DNA of 64,000 nucleotides from JAJXTN01 sp038230895 (GCA_038230895.1 JBBRMJ010000004.1:1-64000), one strand, 5' to 3'; counted from the stretch's first letter, positions 27,327-34,915 are shown. Program-made: numbers and translations. Notes: generated from the letters alone by a model not told the origin.

Positions 27327-28385
27327 TTAATCTTCGTTCGACAGTAGTTCGTGTTCGGCGTCTTGCAGGTGTTGGATGAGGTCGTCGATATCGCCAGCGA
27401 GGGCAGCGGGGATGTTGGAGCGGGAGTAACCAATACGGTGGTCGGTGATGCGGTCCTGCGGGAAGTTGTAGGTGCGGATTTTCTCAGAGCGGTCGCCGGA
27501 GCCGATTAACTTCTTGCGGGCATCGGATTGTTCCTGCATTTCGGCGTCGATTTTCTGCTGTAACAGGCGGGAACGCAGCACGCTCATGGCTTTGGCCTTG
27601 TTTTTGATTTGCGATTTTTCATCTTGGTTGGAAACGACTAAGCCAGAGGGCAGGTGGGTGATGCGGACGGCTGAGTCGGTGGTGTTTACGGATTGGCCAC
27701 CGTGACCGCCACTGCGGTAGACGTCAATACGCAAATCGTTCGGATTAATCTCGATATCTGACTCTTCAGCCTCAGGCAAGACGGCAACGGTGGTAGTCGA
27801 GGTATGAATTCGGCCCTGGCTCTCGGTGACAGGCACACGCTGAACGCGGTGGACACCAGCTTCAAACTTGAGGTTCTTGTAAGCATCAACACCGTGTAGG
27901 CCAAAGATGATTTCTTTGAAACCTCCAACTTCGTTGGGCGATTCGCTGAGTAGCTCAATTTTATAATTATGCAGCTCGGCCCAGCGGGCGTACATGCGGT
28001 ATAGTTCGCCGGCAAAGAGGCTTGACTCATCACCACCAGCGGCGGCTCGGATTTCAATAATGACGTCACGTTCGTTGTTTGGATCCTGTGGCGTCAGCTC
28101 TAAAATCAGCGCCTCATCATTGGTTTTAATTTTTGTGTCCAAATCTTCCAACTCAGCTTGTACCATCTGTTGCAGCTCACTATCGCCACTGCTCTTGAGC
28201 TCCTCGGCCTCGGCTTTATCACTCAGTAGCTTCCGCTTTTCATCGAACAGCAAAACCAGTGACGCAACTTCCGAGCGGCGCTTGGCCAATTTGGGAAAAT
28301 TTTTGTCACTATAAATATCTGGGTCCTGGAGCTGGGCGTCCAGGCCGGTTAGTTCGTCGCGTATCGATTGTTCTTTGTGATCCAT
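27327..28385 (-). CDS. prfA: Peptide chain release factor 1
   Basis: 352 aa, full length. The stop-codon recognition tripeptide PVT is at residues 185-187 (QRVPVTESQGR) and the GGQ motif at 229-231 (SGGHGGQSVN). RF1 reads UAA and UAG. Together with prfB at 49280 it shows that UGA is a stop in this organism. It is followed without a gap by prmC; an IVP-type gene lies upstream on the same strand. Confidence 0.95.
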   Translation of the reverse strand: MDHKEQSIRDELTGLDAQLQDPDIYSDKNFPKLAKRRSEVASLVLLFDEKRKLLSDKAEAEELKSSGDSELQQMVQAELEDLDTKIKTNDEALILELTPQDPNNERDVIIEIRAAAGGDESSLFAGELYRMYARWAELHNYKIELLSESPNEVGGFKEIIFGLHGVDAYKNLKFEAGVHRVQRVPVTESQGRIHTSTTTVAVLPEAEESDIEINPNDLRIDVYRSGGHGGQSVNTTDSAVRITHLPSGLVVSNQDEKSQIKNKAKAMSVLRSRLLQQKIDAEMQEQSDARKKLIGSGDRSEKIRTYNFPQDRITDHRIGYSRSNIPAALAGDIDDLIQHLQDAEHELLSNED

Positions 28386-28408
28386 ATGATTTAAGGGTAT
28401 AGGGTTTC

Positions 28409-28816
28409 GGGTTTCGGGTAAAGGGTGGCTGCTAAGCGCGTAAACTTCTCAGTAGACTCCCAAGCATTTTCTGAACGTCGGATATTTTAATCAACGTAGT
28501 CTGAACGTCAATTTTAAAAAGATCTTGCGTCAGTAATAGCTGTGTCTCAAGCTCCGCAGCAGAGCCGCTTGAAATACCCAGAAACTGTAAATATTCACCT
28601 CTGTTATTGCGATGATATCCTTCTGCAATATTGCTGGGTACGGACACTGCCGCACGTTTCATCTGACTTGCGAGTCCGTATAGCTCATCACGTGGTAGTT
28701 CGTGACATAATTTGTATGTTTCCATCACGACCACTCGCGACAGCTGCCAAACTCGCAAATCCTTATGTGAGCTTAACTTGTTGCCCAAGATCCCCAATAC
28801 CCTATCCCCGACACCC
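28409..28816 (-). mobile_element. Inverted-repeat unit carrying an S23/IVP gene (copy 1)
   Basis: The 18-bp arm at 28409-28426 pairs with 28799-28816 at 15 of 18 positions. Both arms are built from GGGT-type words (GGGTTTCGGG occurs twice on the left). Only the four-helix-bundle gene lies between them. The unit sits just upstream of prfA. Calling it mobile is an inference from the structure and from the second unit at 32262. Confidence 0.5.
28432..28797 (-). CDS. S23/IVP-family four-helix-bundle protein
   Basis: About 121 aa from the TTG at 28797; the family-like part starts at HKDLRVWQLSRVVV. The signature PSNIAEGYHRNN is present in the second helix, followed by GEYLQFLGISSGSAAELETQ. This family was first seen in the intervening sequences of 23S rRNA genes and also includes proteins related to the Avd accessory of diversity-generating retroelements; its biochemical role is not settled. 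No rRNA gene or reverse transcriptase is in the window. The start lies in the right arm region of the flanking inverted repeat, so an ATG may have been lost. Confidence 0.8.
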   Translation of the reverse strand: MGILGNKLSSHKDLRVWQLSRVVVMETYKLCHELPRDELYGLASQMKRAAVSVPSNIAEGYHRNNRGEYLQFLGISSGSAAELETQLLLTQDLFKIDVQTTLIKISDVQKMLGSLLRSLRA

Positions 28817-28883
28817 GTTAACCGTACTTCAGAGAGATAATATAACTTTGAGATTACGCATTATCAAGGAGTTTAAGAAAAAG

Positions 28884-29243
28884 CTAAGCTTTAACTGGTT
28901 TGGAGTTCTCGGCTTTGGCTTCAGCCTTGGCGATACGAGCTTCGTGGCGCTTGGCTTCCTTGGAAGCGGCAGCAGCGCGCTTGTCTTTGGCGGCAGCACC
29001 AGCGGCGGCTCGGGCTTTGAACTTGTCGACACGACCTTCGATGTCCAGAATGCGCTCTTCACCGGTGAAGAAAGGGTGTGAAGCAGCGGTGATGTGCAGT
29101 TTGACCAGTGGATATTCGTTGCCGTCTTCCCACTTGGTGGTATCTTCGGCATCAACCGTGGAGCGCGTCAAAAAGCGAAAACCATTGTTCAGGTCTTCGA
29201 AGACAACAGGACGGTAATTGGTAGGGTGCAAACTCTTTTTCAT
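28884..29243 (-). CDS. rpmE: 50S ribosomal protein L31, extended
   Basis: 119 aa. Residues 1-70 match L31 of the zinc-free type (KKSLHPTNYRPVVFED, SHPFFTGEERILDIEGRVDKF). No CxxC pair. The remaining 50 residues are an Ala/Lys-rich tail, probably a helix on the ribosome surface or disordered. A TATACT box (minus strand, 29255-29260) is 11 nt before the ATG. Confidence 0.9.
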   Translation of the reverse strand: MKKSLHPTNYRPVVFEDLNNGFRFLTRSTVDAEDTTKWEDGNEYPLVKLHITAASHPFFTGEERILDIEGRVDKFKARAAAGAAAKDKRAAAASKEAKRHEARIAKAEAKAENSKPVKA

Positions 29244-29254
29244 ATCAAAGCACC

Positions 29255-29260
29255 AGTATA
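29255..29260 (-). promoter_or_regulatory. -10 box of rpmE
   Basis: TATACT read on the minus strand, 11 nt before the rpmE ATG; no Shine-Dalgarno sequence is visible between them. Confidence 0.45.
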
Positions 29261-29341
29261 CACATCTGTTAGCCTTTGGTCAAGGCAGTCCGCAAACCGC
29301 TGTCGCTTGCATTTCGAGCCAACGACTCTCAATATCTAAGG

Positions 29342-29848
29342 ATGACGCAACGTATAAATTATGGCATTGAGGCTTCTGTACCTAAGTTGGCCATGCCGTA
29401 CGTTGATTTGCCAAAAGCTGTTTTCGATCGCCTGGTTGATCTCAATGAAATCACAGTGCCGACTTCCAAGAAAGCAGCCAGTCGATCGCCCATTGAAATT
29501 AGGCCGGGGCGGGAGGATACCCAGAGAATTGTCATCCAAACTCGACGAATTGGCCGTCTGGATTGGGGTGAACGCGGACGATTAAATGAGCAAGTGATCA
29601 ATTTTTTCGATGCGGTTAATCGCAACATTAATATATCCGAATCTGATCAAAAGATTACCGCGAGCGTATGGTCGAAAAGATTAAATGATCGCACCCGACT
29701 GGGGGTCGTAATTGACGCTCGTTGGCCAATGAGGGAAGTAGCTGATGCAAGGCTTAACGATCTCACGACAACCATAATGCGACAGGTGGCCTTGGACGTT
29801 GGTTATTCACGCGACAAAAGAGAGATGACCGCTAAAAAGCACCGCTAA
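29342..29848 (+). CDS. Unknown soluble protein
   Basis: 168 aa from the ATG at 29342 (TTG at 29276 would add 22 residues). Rich in Arg and Asp; no membrane span. Segments such as RIGRLDWGERGRLNEQ, FFDAVNRNINIS and DRTRLGVVIDARWPM look like an ordered alpha/beta domain. It ends in a basic tail, TAKKHR. Family not recognised. A further coding-like stretch follows in the same frame after its TAA. Confidence 0.55.
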   Translation: MTQRINYGIEASVPKLAMPYVDLPKAVFDRLVDLNEITVPTSKKAASRSPIEIRPGREDTQRIVIQTRRIGRLDWGERGRLNEQVINFFDAVNRNINISESDQKITASVWSKRLNDRTRLGVVIDARWPMREVADARLNDLTTTIMRQVALDVGYSRDKREMTAKKHR

Positions 29849-30101
29849 CTGATAGACTACCTCGTCTATAGTCAGATTGAACGAGAATTTGGAGTAACCT
29901 TGGAGACCAACCCCGTTGGGAGCTGCAGTGTGGGCACCGACGGCATGTTCTATATACCAACTGATCCCAGTGTTGAACTAGTTAAGTCACAATGTATATA
30001 CCCACGATCAACAATTAATCATTTTGGCCGGTGCAATTGCCTTTGCGCATGCTGATGAGCTGTTGCCAGCTGCCGGCTCATCTGTTACAATGCCTGAGTA
30101 A
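29849..30101 (+). pseudogene. Broken coding sequence with a frameshift
   Basis: After the TAA at 29846-29848 the same frame stays open with protein-like sequence (YSQIEREFGVTLETNPVG, then GMFYIPTDPSVELV). Near 29975 the coding-like sequence moves to the +1 frame (SHNVYTHDQQLIILAG, then AIAFAHADELLPAAG) and ends at TAA 30099-30101. A single lost base would explain it. No good start codon begins it; an ATG at 29825 would require reading through the TAA. It is either a decayed gene, the broken C-terminus of the preceding gene, or an assembly error. The rpsB promoter lies in its 3' end. Confidence 0.5.
30063..30091 (+). promoter_or_regulatory. Promoter of rpsB-tsf
   Basis: TTGCCA (30063-30068), a 17-nt spacer, and TACAAT (30086-30091). 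The predicted start at about 30098 gives a leader of about 90 nt before rpsB. Confidence 0.6.
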
Positions 30102-30112
30102 CTAATTAAACA

Positions 30113-30169
30113 GGTTGGGGTTAAATCCTCTTGTTCGCAAGCCGTGTAGGCCCGAATGAGCTCCCAATC
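30113..30169 (+). promoter_or_regulatory. Structured leader of rpsB
   Basis: GGTTGGG (30113-30119) can pair with CCCAATC (30163-30169), closing a loop that holds a CTTG-TTCG-CAAG hairpin (30130-30141, a UUCG tetraloop) and a possible GCC/GGC hairpin. It lies just before the ribosome binding site. rpsB operons in several phyla are controlled by S2 binding to the leader; that this is such a site is inference. Confidence 0.45.
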
Positions 30170-30188
30170 GAAGAGAAAGGACCACACT

Positions 30189-31037
30189 ATGGCTACTGAT
30201 GTAGACATTAAAGATTTATTAGCGGCGGGCGCGCACTTCGGTCACAAAACGGAGCGTTGGCACCCCAAAATGGCACCATATATCCACTCCAAGCGTGGCG
30301 GTACCCACATTATTGATTTGACCAAGACGGTCACCGCGCTCGAAGAAGCTCTGGCATTCTTGACCAAGACGGCCAGCGAAGGCAAGCAGATCCTCGTGGT
30401 CGGCACCAAGCGCCAGGCCCAGGACATCATTAAGCAACTGGCTCTCGATACCAACATGCCTTTCGTAACTGAGCGTTGGCTCGGTGGCATGCTGACCAAC
30501 TGGAACACCATTGGCGGTCGCATCAAGCACGTCAAAGACCTCGAGAACCGTATGGAAAACGGTGAGCTCGCTAACAAGTACAACAAGCTCGAAGTCCAGC
30601 GTTTCCAAGAGGAAATCGACGCCATGAACATCATCTACGGCGGCATCAAAGAACTGAACGCCAAGCCTGGTGCCGTCTTCATCGTCGACATCGTGGCTGA
30701 CGTCAACGCCGTCCGCGAAGCCAACAAGCTGAAATTACCCATCGTCGCCTTGGTCGATACCAATGCTGACCCCAGCCAGGTGACCTACCCGATTCCAGCC
30801 AATGATGACGCCATTAAGACCATCCAATTGATGGCTGATTACGTCAAAGCGGCTATTGAAACCGGCAAAGCCAAGGCTAAGAAACCAGAAGACAAGGCTG
30901 ATGTTGCTGCCGCACCCAAAGTAAGCGCTAAGCCCAAGGCTGCAGCCCTGGAAACTGAGGTCAAGCCAAAGGCTGCAGCCCTAAAAACCGAAACGAAAAC
31001 CGAAGCCAAGAAGGCAGAAGCCGAAGAAGAGGAGTAA
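30189..31037 (+). CDS. rpsB: 30S ribosomal protein S2
   Basis: 282 aa. The ATG at 30189 follows AAAGGA at 7 nt and gives the normal S2 start (LLAAGAHFGHKTERWHPKM). Conserved blocks GTKRQAQDIIKQLA, TERWLGGMLTNW and VDTNADPSQVTYPIPANDD are present. The last 60 residues form a low-complexity tail with two copies of KPKAAAL and a Glu run; such a tail is not part of typical S2. First gene of the rpsB-tsf pair (3-nt gap). Confidence 0.95.
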   Translation: MATDVDIKDLLAAGAHFGHKTERWHPKMAPYIHSKRGGTHIIDLTKTVTALEEALAFLTKTASEGKQILVVGTKRQAQDIIKQLALDTNMPFVTERWLGGMLTNWNTIGGRIKHVKDLENRMENGELANKYNKLEVQRFQEEIDAMNIIYGGIKELNAKPGAVFIVDIVADVNAVREANKLKLPIVALVDTNADPSQVTYPIPANDDAIKTIQLMADYVKAAIETGKAKAKKPEDKADVAAAPKVSAKPKAAALETEVKPKAAALKTETKTEAKKAEAEEEE

Positions 31038-31040
31038 ATC

Positions 31041-31637
31041 ATGGCCATTGATATCGCAGAAGTAAAACGATTGAAAGATTTAACTGGCGTCGGTCTGACT
31101 GACGCTAAAGCCGCTCTGGAAGAGTCAAAAGGTGATTTCGACAAAGCCCTGGCCGCCATGCGCAAAAAAGGCCTAACGAAGGCCGAGAAGCGTGGTGAAC
31201 GCGAAGCTCGAGAAGGTGTCATCGGCAGTTACAACCATGATGGCCGGATCGGCGTGCTGGTAGAAGTGAACTGTGAGACAGATTTCGTAGCCCGTGGTGA
31301 GATTTTCCAAGCGCTGGTGAAAGATTTGGCTATGCACATTGCCGCTACTAATCCTGAATATGTCAGTAGCGACGAAGTGCCGGCTGCTGACAAGCAGAAA
31401 GTTGAATCTGAGTTTGCTGACAAGGCCAAGGCCGATGGCAAACCAGCTGATATGATCACCAAAATTGTCGGTGGGCAAGTCCAGAAGTACTTCGCTGAGC
31501 GCTGTTTGCTCGATCAACCCTTTGTCAAAAATCCTGACATCACCGTCGCTGATCATGTCAAAGCCAACGCTGCCCTGATGAATGAAAACGTCATCGTCCG
31601 TCGCTTCAGCCGCCTGGCTCTGGGCGAAGTCGTCTAA
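31041..31637 (+). CDS. tsf: Elongation factor Ts
   Basis: 198 aa, a short form similar in length to Thermus EF-Ts. The UBA-like N-terminus (VKRLKDLTGVGLTDAKAAL) and the core motif NCETDFVAR are clear. It exchanges GDP on EF-Tu. GAGGAG at the end of rpsB serves as its ribosome binding site. The gene usually found next, pyrH, is missing; frr follows after 60 nt. Confidence 0.95.
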   Translation: MAIDIAEVKRLKDLTGVGLTDAKAALEESKGDFDKALAAMRKKGLTKAEKRGEREAREGVIGSYNHDGRIGVLVEVNCETDFVARGEIFQALVKDLAMHIAATNPEYVSSDEVPAADKQKVESEFADKAKADGKPADMITKIVGGQVQKYFAERCLLDQPFVKNPDITVADHVKANAALMNENVIVRRFSRLALGEVV

Positions 31638-31697
31638 GACAAAGCCTTCTATTTTCGTCGGCTCGAGACTACAATGAAACACATATAGAGGAGTTGC

Positions 31698-32261
31698 ATG
31701 AGTCCAAATCAAGTAGTCAGTGATACGCAGACCAAGTTTAGTCAAGCCATCGATCACTTCAAAACCTCTCTGAATGGCCTACGGACTGGCCGGGCAAGTG
31801 CCAGTATGTTAGACGGCGTCATGGTCGAAGCTTACGGTACGCCAATGCCTTTGAATCAAGTGGCCAATGTGACGGCGCCAGAAGCCCAATTGATCCAGAT
31901 CACTCCCTTTGACCCCAGTAACATTCAAGCGATTAGTACGGCCATACGCAATAACCCAGCCCTAGGCCTTAACCCATCTGATGACGGGCGCGTTGTTCGT
32001 GTACCAGTGCCGTCACTAACTGAGGAACGCCGCCGAGAATTAGCCAAACAAGTCGGTCAGAAGCAAGAAGATTGTATGGTGAGCCTGCGCGGTGTACGCC
32101 ACGAAGCCATGGACGCATTTGATGAAGCCAAGAAGAATAAAGTCCTCGGTGAGGATGAAGCCAAGCGCCTCAGCACTCAAGTCGAAGACGCCATGAACAA
32201 GGCTCGCGCCGATGTTGAAGCCGCCGCCAAAGTCAAAGAATCCGAGATAATGACCGTTTAG
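31698..32261 (+). CDS. frr: Ribosome recycling factor
   Basis: 187 aa, full length. Hallmarks: LNGLRTGRASASMLDG, ALGLNPSDDGRVVRVPVPSLTEERR and the final helix. With EF-G it splits the ribosome after termination. GAGGAG lies 5 nt before the ATG. Its TAG stop (32259-32261) is followed at once by the left arm of the inverted-repeat unit with the second IVP gene. Confidence 0.95.
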   Translation: MSPNQVVSDTQTKFSQAIDHFKTSLNGLRTGRASASMLDGVMVEAYGTPMPLNQVANVTAPEAQLIQITPFDPSNIQAISTAIRNNPALGLNPSDDGRVVRVPVPSLTEERRRELAKQVGQKQEDCMVSLRGVRHEAMDAFDEAKKNKVLGEDEAKRLSTQVEDAMNKARADVEAAAKVKESEIMTV

Positions 32262-32740
32262 TGGAGCTTGGATGATAGAGCTTGGAGCTTAGATGTGCAT
32301 TATGAATCTGGGTATTATTTAAGAATTGATTAATAGGTAGATGTCATTGTAAGAGAGTGACGACACTCAGTTTCCAAAATTTGCATGTTTGGCAAAAATC
32401 CATGGATTTAGTGGTTGATGTGTACACAATCACCAGGCTCCTACCTCCTGAAGAAAAGTACTCTATTACAGATCAGCTTCGACGTGCTGTAGTGTCTATT
32501 CCTTCAAATATTGCTGAAGGACAGAAGCGACTAAACCGGCGTGAAACAATCCAATTTAGCGGTATGGCGCTTGCTTCCACCGCCGAAGTCCAGACCCAAT
32601 TAATAATCATCAAACGCGTATACAAAATCGATACTGCTAGGCTACTCACCGATGCCGAAATAATAGCCAAAATGCTAACCGCTCTGATCCGCGCGCTAAA
32701 ATCCAAACTCTAAGCTCCTAGCTCTATCGTCTAAGCTCCA
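32262..32740 (+). mobile_element. Inverted-repeat unit carrying an S23/IVP gene (copy 2)
   Basis: The left arm 32262-32293 and right arm 32709-32740 are reverse complements at 29 of 32 positions and are built from GGAGCTTAGA/GATAGAGCT words. The unit is 479 bp, starts on the base after the frr stop, and contains only the four-helix-bundle gene, whose stop lies in the right arm. CCGTT occurs just outside both ends, too short to call a target duplication. Mobility is inferred. Confidence 0.6.
32357..32713 (+). CDS. S23/IVP-family four-helix-bundle protein
   Basis: 118 aa from a GTG at 32357; a TAAGAGAG stretch precedes it. The family pattern is complete: FQNLHVWQKSMDLVVDVY, then IPSNIAEGQKRLNRRETIQF and AEVQTQLIIIKRVY. 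It is a distant paralogue of the protein at 28432 (shared PSNIAEG box and helix order). The two genes have opposite orientations, and each lies inside its own unrelated inverted repeat. Confidence 0.85.
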   Translation: MTTLSFQNLHVWQKSMDLVVDVYTITRLLPPEEKYSITDQLRRAVVSIPSNIAEGQKRLNRRETIQFSGMALASTAEVQTQLIIIKRVYKIDTARLLTDAEIIAKMLTALIRALKSKL

Positions 32741-32747
32741 ATGCCGT

Positions 32748-32753
32748 TATAAT
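32748..32753 (+). promoter_or_regulatory. -10 box of rseP, leaderless type
   Basis: TATAAT, 9 nt before the rseP ATG and 8 nt after the right arm of the IVP unit. No Shine-Dalgarno sequence. Confidence 0.55.
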
Positions 32754-32762
32754 AAAACTCAC

Positions 32763-33935
32763 ATGGGAATATTCTTGTTAATCATTGGGCTCATCCTATT
32801 TATAGGCTTAGTCGTTATTCACGAGTTTGGGCACTTTATTGTGGCTCGTCGCAATGGCGTTGAAGTTGAAGAGTTTGGTATATTCTTTCCGCCGCGCCTG
32901 TATAAGCGCAAGATGAAGAATGGTTGGAATTTCACCATCAATGCATTGCCACTAGGTGGTTTCGTTAAGCTTAAAGGTGAACACGACAGTGATACTGAGA
33001 AGGGTAGTTTTGGGGCGGCGTCATTATGGGTGAAGTCCAAGATCATGGCGGCCGGAGTGGTGATGAATCTACTGGTAGCCCTAGTGCTGCTGACTATCTT
33101 AGCGGCTATCGGTATACCGAAGTTAATTGATAACCAATACACTGTCAAAAGTAACACACAGTTAGTTAGCAGCCGTGTGCTAATCTCGGTAGTTGAGCCT
33201 GGTTCACAGGCTGCCAAGGCCGGCCTGAAGTCCCAGGACGAGATCACGGCCATCGCCTTGCCGGGATACAGCCCAGTGGCAATTTCCAGTTCGAAGGAGC
33301 TGCCAGCCATCACCAAATCATTTGCCGGCAAGACAGTCAATATCTTTTACATCCGTGAAGGCCACGAGAATCGAACACGAGCAACGCTGTTGACGCAAGC
33401 AATCGTCGAAGCCTCTCAAAAGACCAAAACACCACGTTACTACTTGGGAATTGATCCGATTGAACTCGTAGTTCAACGCTCCAGCTGGCGAACGGCGCCA
33501 ATCGTGGCTGTCGGGCTCAGCGCTCAGATTACTGCCTTGACCTTCCAGGGCTTAGGCCATGCCCTCGCTGGCCTTGGCGGTTTGATTGCTGGTACAGTCA
33601 CTGGCAACACGACGGCACGACAGCATGGTCAGACCACCGCGGCCTCCCAGGTGTCTGGGCCGGTTGGTATTTTCGTGATTCTCAAGAATGGCAGCCTACT
33701 CGGCTATCAGTACATGCTGTTGATCATCGCCATCATTTCACTGACCTTAGCCATCATGAACATTCTTCCGATTCCGGCACTGGACGGGGGACGGCTCTGG
33801 ATTACGCTATTCACGCGAGCTATCAAGCGGCCACTGAGCCCGCGGCGAGAAGAAATGATTAATGCCACTGGTTTCATGGTGCTCATCGGCCTTATCATTG
33901 TTATAACCTTTGTCGATGTCCGCCGCTTCTTCTAA
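32763..33935 (+). CDS. rseP: Site-2 protease RseP-like zinc metalloprotease
   Basis: 390 aa. The zinc motif HEFGH is at residues 20-24 in the first membrane span; the third zinc ligand lies in PIPALDGGRLW near the C-terminus. One PDZ domain (about 135-215) and four membrane spans. M50 proteases cut transmembrane proteins after a first cleavage, for example anti-sigma factors or leftover signal peptides. The next gene, also a membrane protease, overlaps it by 20 nt. Confidence 0.92.
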   Translation: MGIFLLIIGLILFIGLVVIHEFGHFIVARRNGVEVEEFGIFFPPRLYKRKMKNGWNFTINALPLGGFVKLKGEHDSDTEKGSFGAASLWVKSKIMAAGVVMNLLVALVLLTILAAIGIPKLIDNQYTVKSNTQLVSSRVLISVVEPGSQAAKAGLKSQDEITAIALPGYSPVAISSSKELPAITKSFAGKTVNIFYIREGHENRTRATLLTQAIVEASQKTKTPRYYLGIDPIELVVQRSSWRTAPIVAVGLSAQITALTFQGLGHALAGLGGLIAGTVTGNTTARQHGQTTAASQVSGPVGIFVILKNGSLLGYQYMLLIIAIISLTLAIMNILPIPALDGGRLWITLFTRAIKRPLSPRREEMINATGFMVLIGLIIVITFVDVRRFF

Positions 33936-34731
33936 GTCGGCACCCCCCGCCGCTCCATCAGAGACAACTACCGCCAAGGCTGCGTCTATACCGAGCGTGC
34001 CGTGGAGACCGTTCGTCGGTGTGCTATTCGTGGTGTTCATCTACTACAGTTCACAGTTTTTCGGCGGACTGTTGCTGACGATATATACAGCGCTTCATCA
34101 TTGGAACAGCGTCCAGGCCAATGATTGGCTGAGTCATTCTATCTTTGCCCAATTCTGTTACATCGTGCTGGCCGAAGCCTTTACGCTGGCAGCTATATAT
34201 ATGTTCCTCCGACGCTACAAGCTCAATTTTCGAGTTCTCGGCCTGGTCAAGCCCCGCTGGCGGGATCTCGGTTATGGCCTGGGTGGAGCCGTGGTCTACT
34301 ATGTCATCTACCTCTGTAGTATTCCAATTATTAGTGCTTTGATACCAGCTCTCAATGTAAATCAGCAGCAAAATATTGGTTTTACAGACGTACAGGGTGC
34401 CGCCAGCCTGATCCTGACGTTCATTAGCCTCGCCATACTACCGCCACTAACAGAGGAAATCATGGTTCGCGGTTTGTTATACAGTAGTTTGCGCAAGGGT
34501 TTTCCAAAACTCATGGCTGTCGTGGTGACCAGTCTTATTTTTGCCAGTGCCCACTTACCGGAGGGCGGGGCAGCTGGACCGCTATATATAGCAGCGCTGG
34601 ACACCTTCATACTCAGCGTGGTACTAATTTATTTGCGTGAGCGCACTGGCAGTCTGTGGTCGAGCATCACGGTGCATGGTATCAAGAACGGCATCGCCTT
34701 CCTGTTCTTATTTGTGCTGCAGGTACATTAG
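33916..34731 (+). CDS. CPBP-family intramembrane metalloprotease
   Basis: 271 aa from the ATG at 33916. About seven membrane spans. The three CPBP/ABI motifs are visible: LTEEIMVRGLLY (EExxxR), FASAHLP (FxxxH) and HGIKN. Related proteins process prenylated proteins in eukaryotes or confer bacteriocin immunity in bacteria. Start overlap with rseP implies coupled expression of two membrane proteases. Confidence 0.85.
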   Translation: MSAASSKSAPPAAPSETTTAKAASIPSVPWRPFVGVLFVVFIYYSSQFFGGLLLTIYTALHHWNSVQANDWLSHSIFAQFCYIVLAEAFTLAAIYMFLRRYKLNFRVLGLVKPRWRDLGYGLGGAVVYYVIYLCSIPIISALIPALNVNQQQNIGFTDVQGAASLILTFISLAILPPLTEEIMVRGLLYSSLRKGFPKLMAVVVTSLIFASAHLPEGGAAGPLYIAALDTFILSVVLIYLRERTGSLWSSITVHGIKNGIAFLFLFVLQVH

Positions 34732-34733
34732 GG

Positions 34734-34739
34734 TACAAT
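34734..34739 (+). promoter_or_regulatory. -10 box before the proS leader hairpin
   Basis: TACAAT three bases after the CPBP stop. Transcription from it would begin at about 34746, just before the long hairpin at 34752-34914. The -35 region is poor. Confidence 0.35.
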
Positions 34740-34751
34740 TTAAGAAGTTAT

Positions 34752-34914
34752 GAACCTACCTTATGCCTCCCATCCAGCTTCAAGCCTCGCTAGCGGCGCC
34801 ACGTCCCAGCTTTGTTCGTCAGCGTACCCACCGGTACGCATCCTCACAAATTCTGAAACGTGGCACTCACTAGCGCGCCTTTCACTTAACGTATGGAAGG
34901 CATAAGGTAGGTTC
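34752..34914 (+). promoter_or_regulatory. Conserved-tip hairpin R4, proS leader
   Basis: The 22-nt arms 34752-34773 and 34893-34914 pair with one mismatch (17 bp perfect at the base); CCACGT/ACGTGG pair further in, and the tip is GCGTACC-CACC-GGTACGC (34822-34839). The right arm ends one base before the proS ATG and contains its only Shine-Dalgarno-like sequence (AAGG, 34904), so pairing would hide it. Confidence 0.65.
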
Positions 34915-34915
34915 T

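Noticed and set aside
28409..32740. Diversity-generating retroelement suggested by Avd-like four-helix-bundle genes
   Set aside because: No reverse transcriptase and no template/variable repeat pair were seen; the proteins fit the S23/IVP family as well.
32250..32755. Target-site duplication flanking the IVP unit
   Set aside because: Only CCGTT is shared by the two outer flanks; five bases at slightly different distances are not enough.
34752..34914. T-box riboswitch before proS
   Set aside because: No T-box consensus, specifier loop or terminator/antiterminator pair; a single long hairpin instead.
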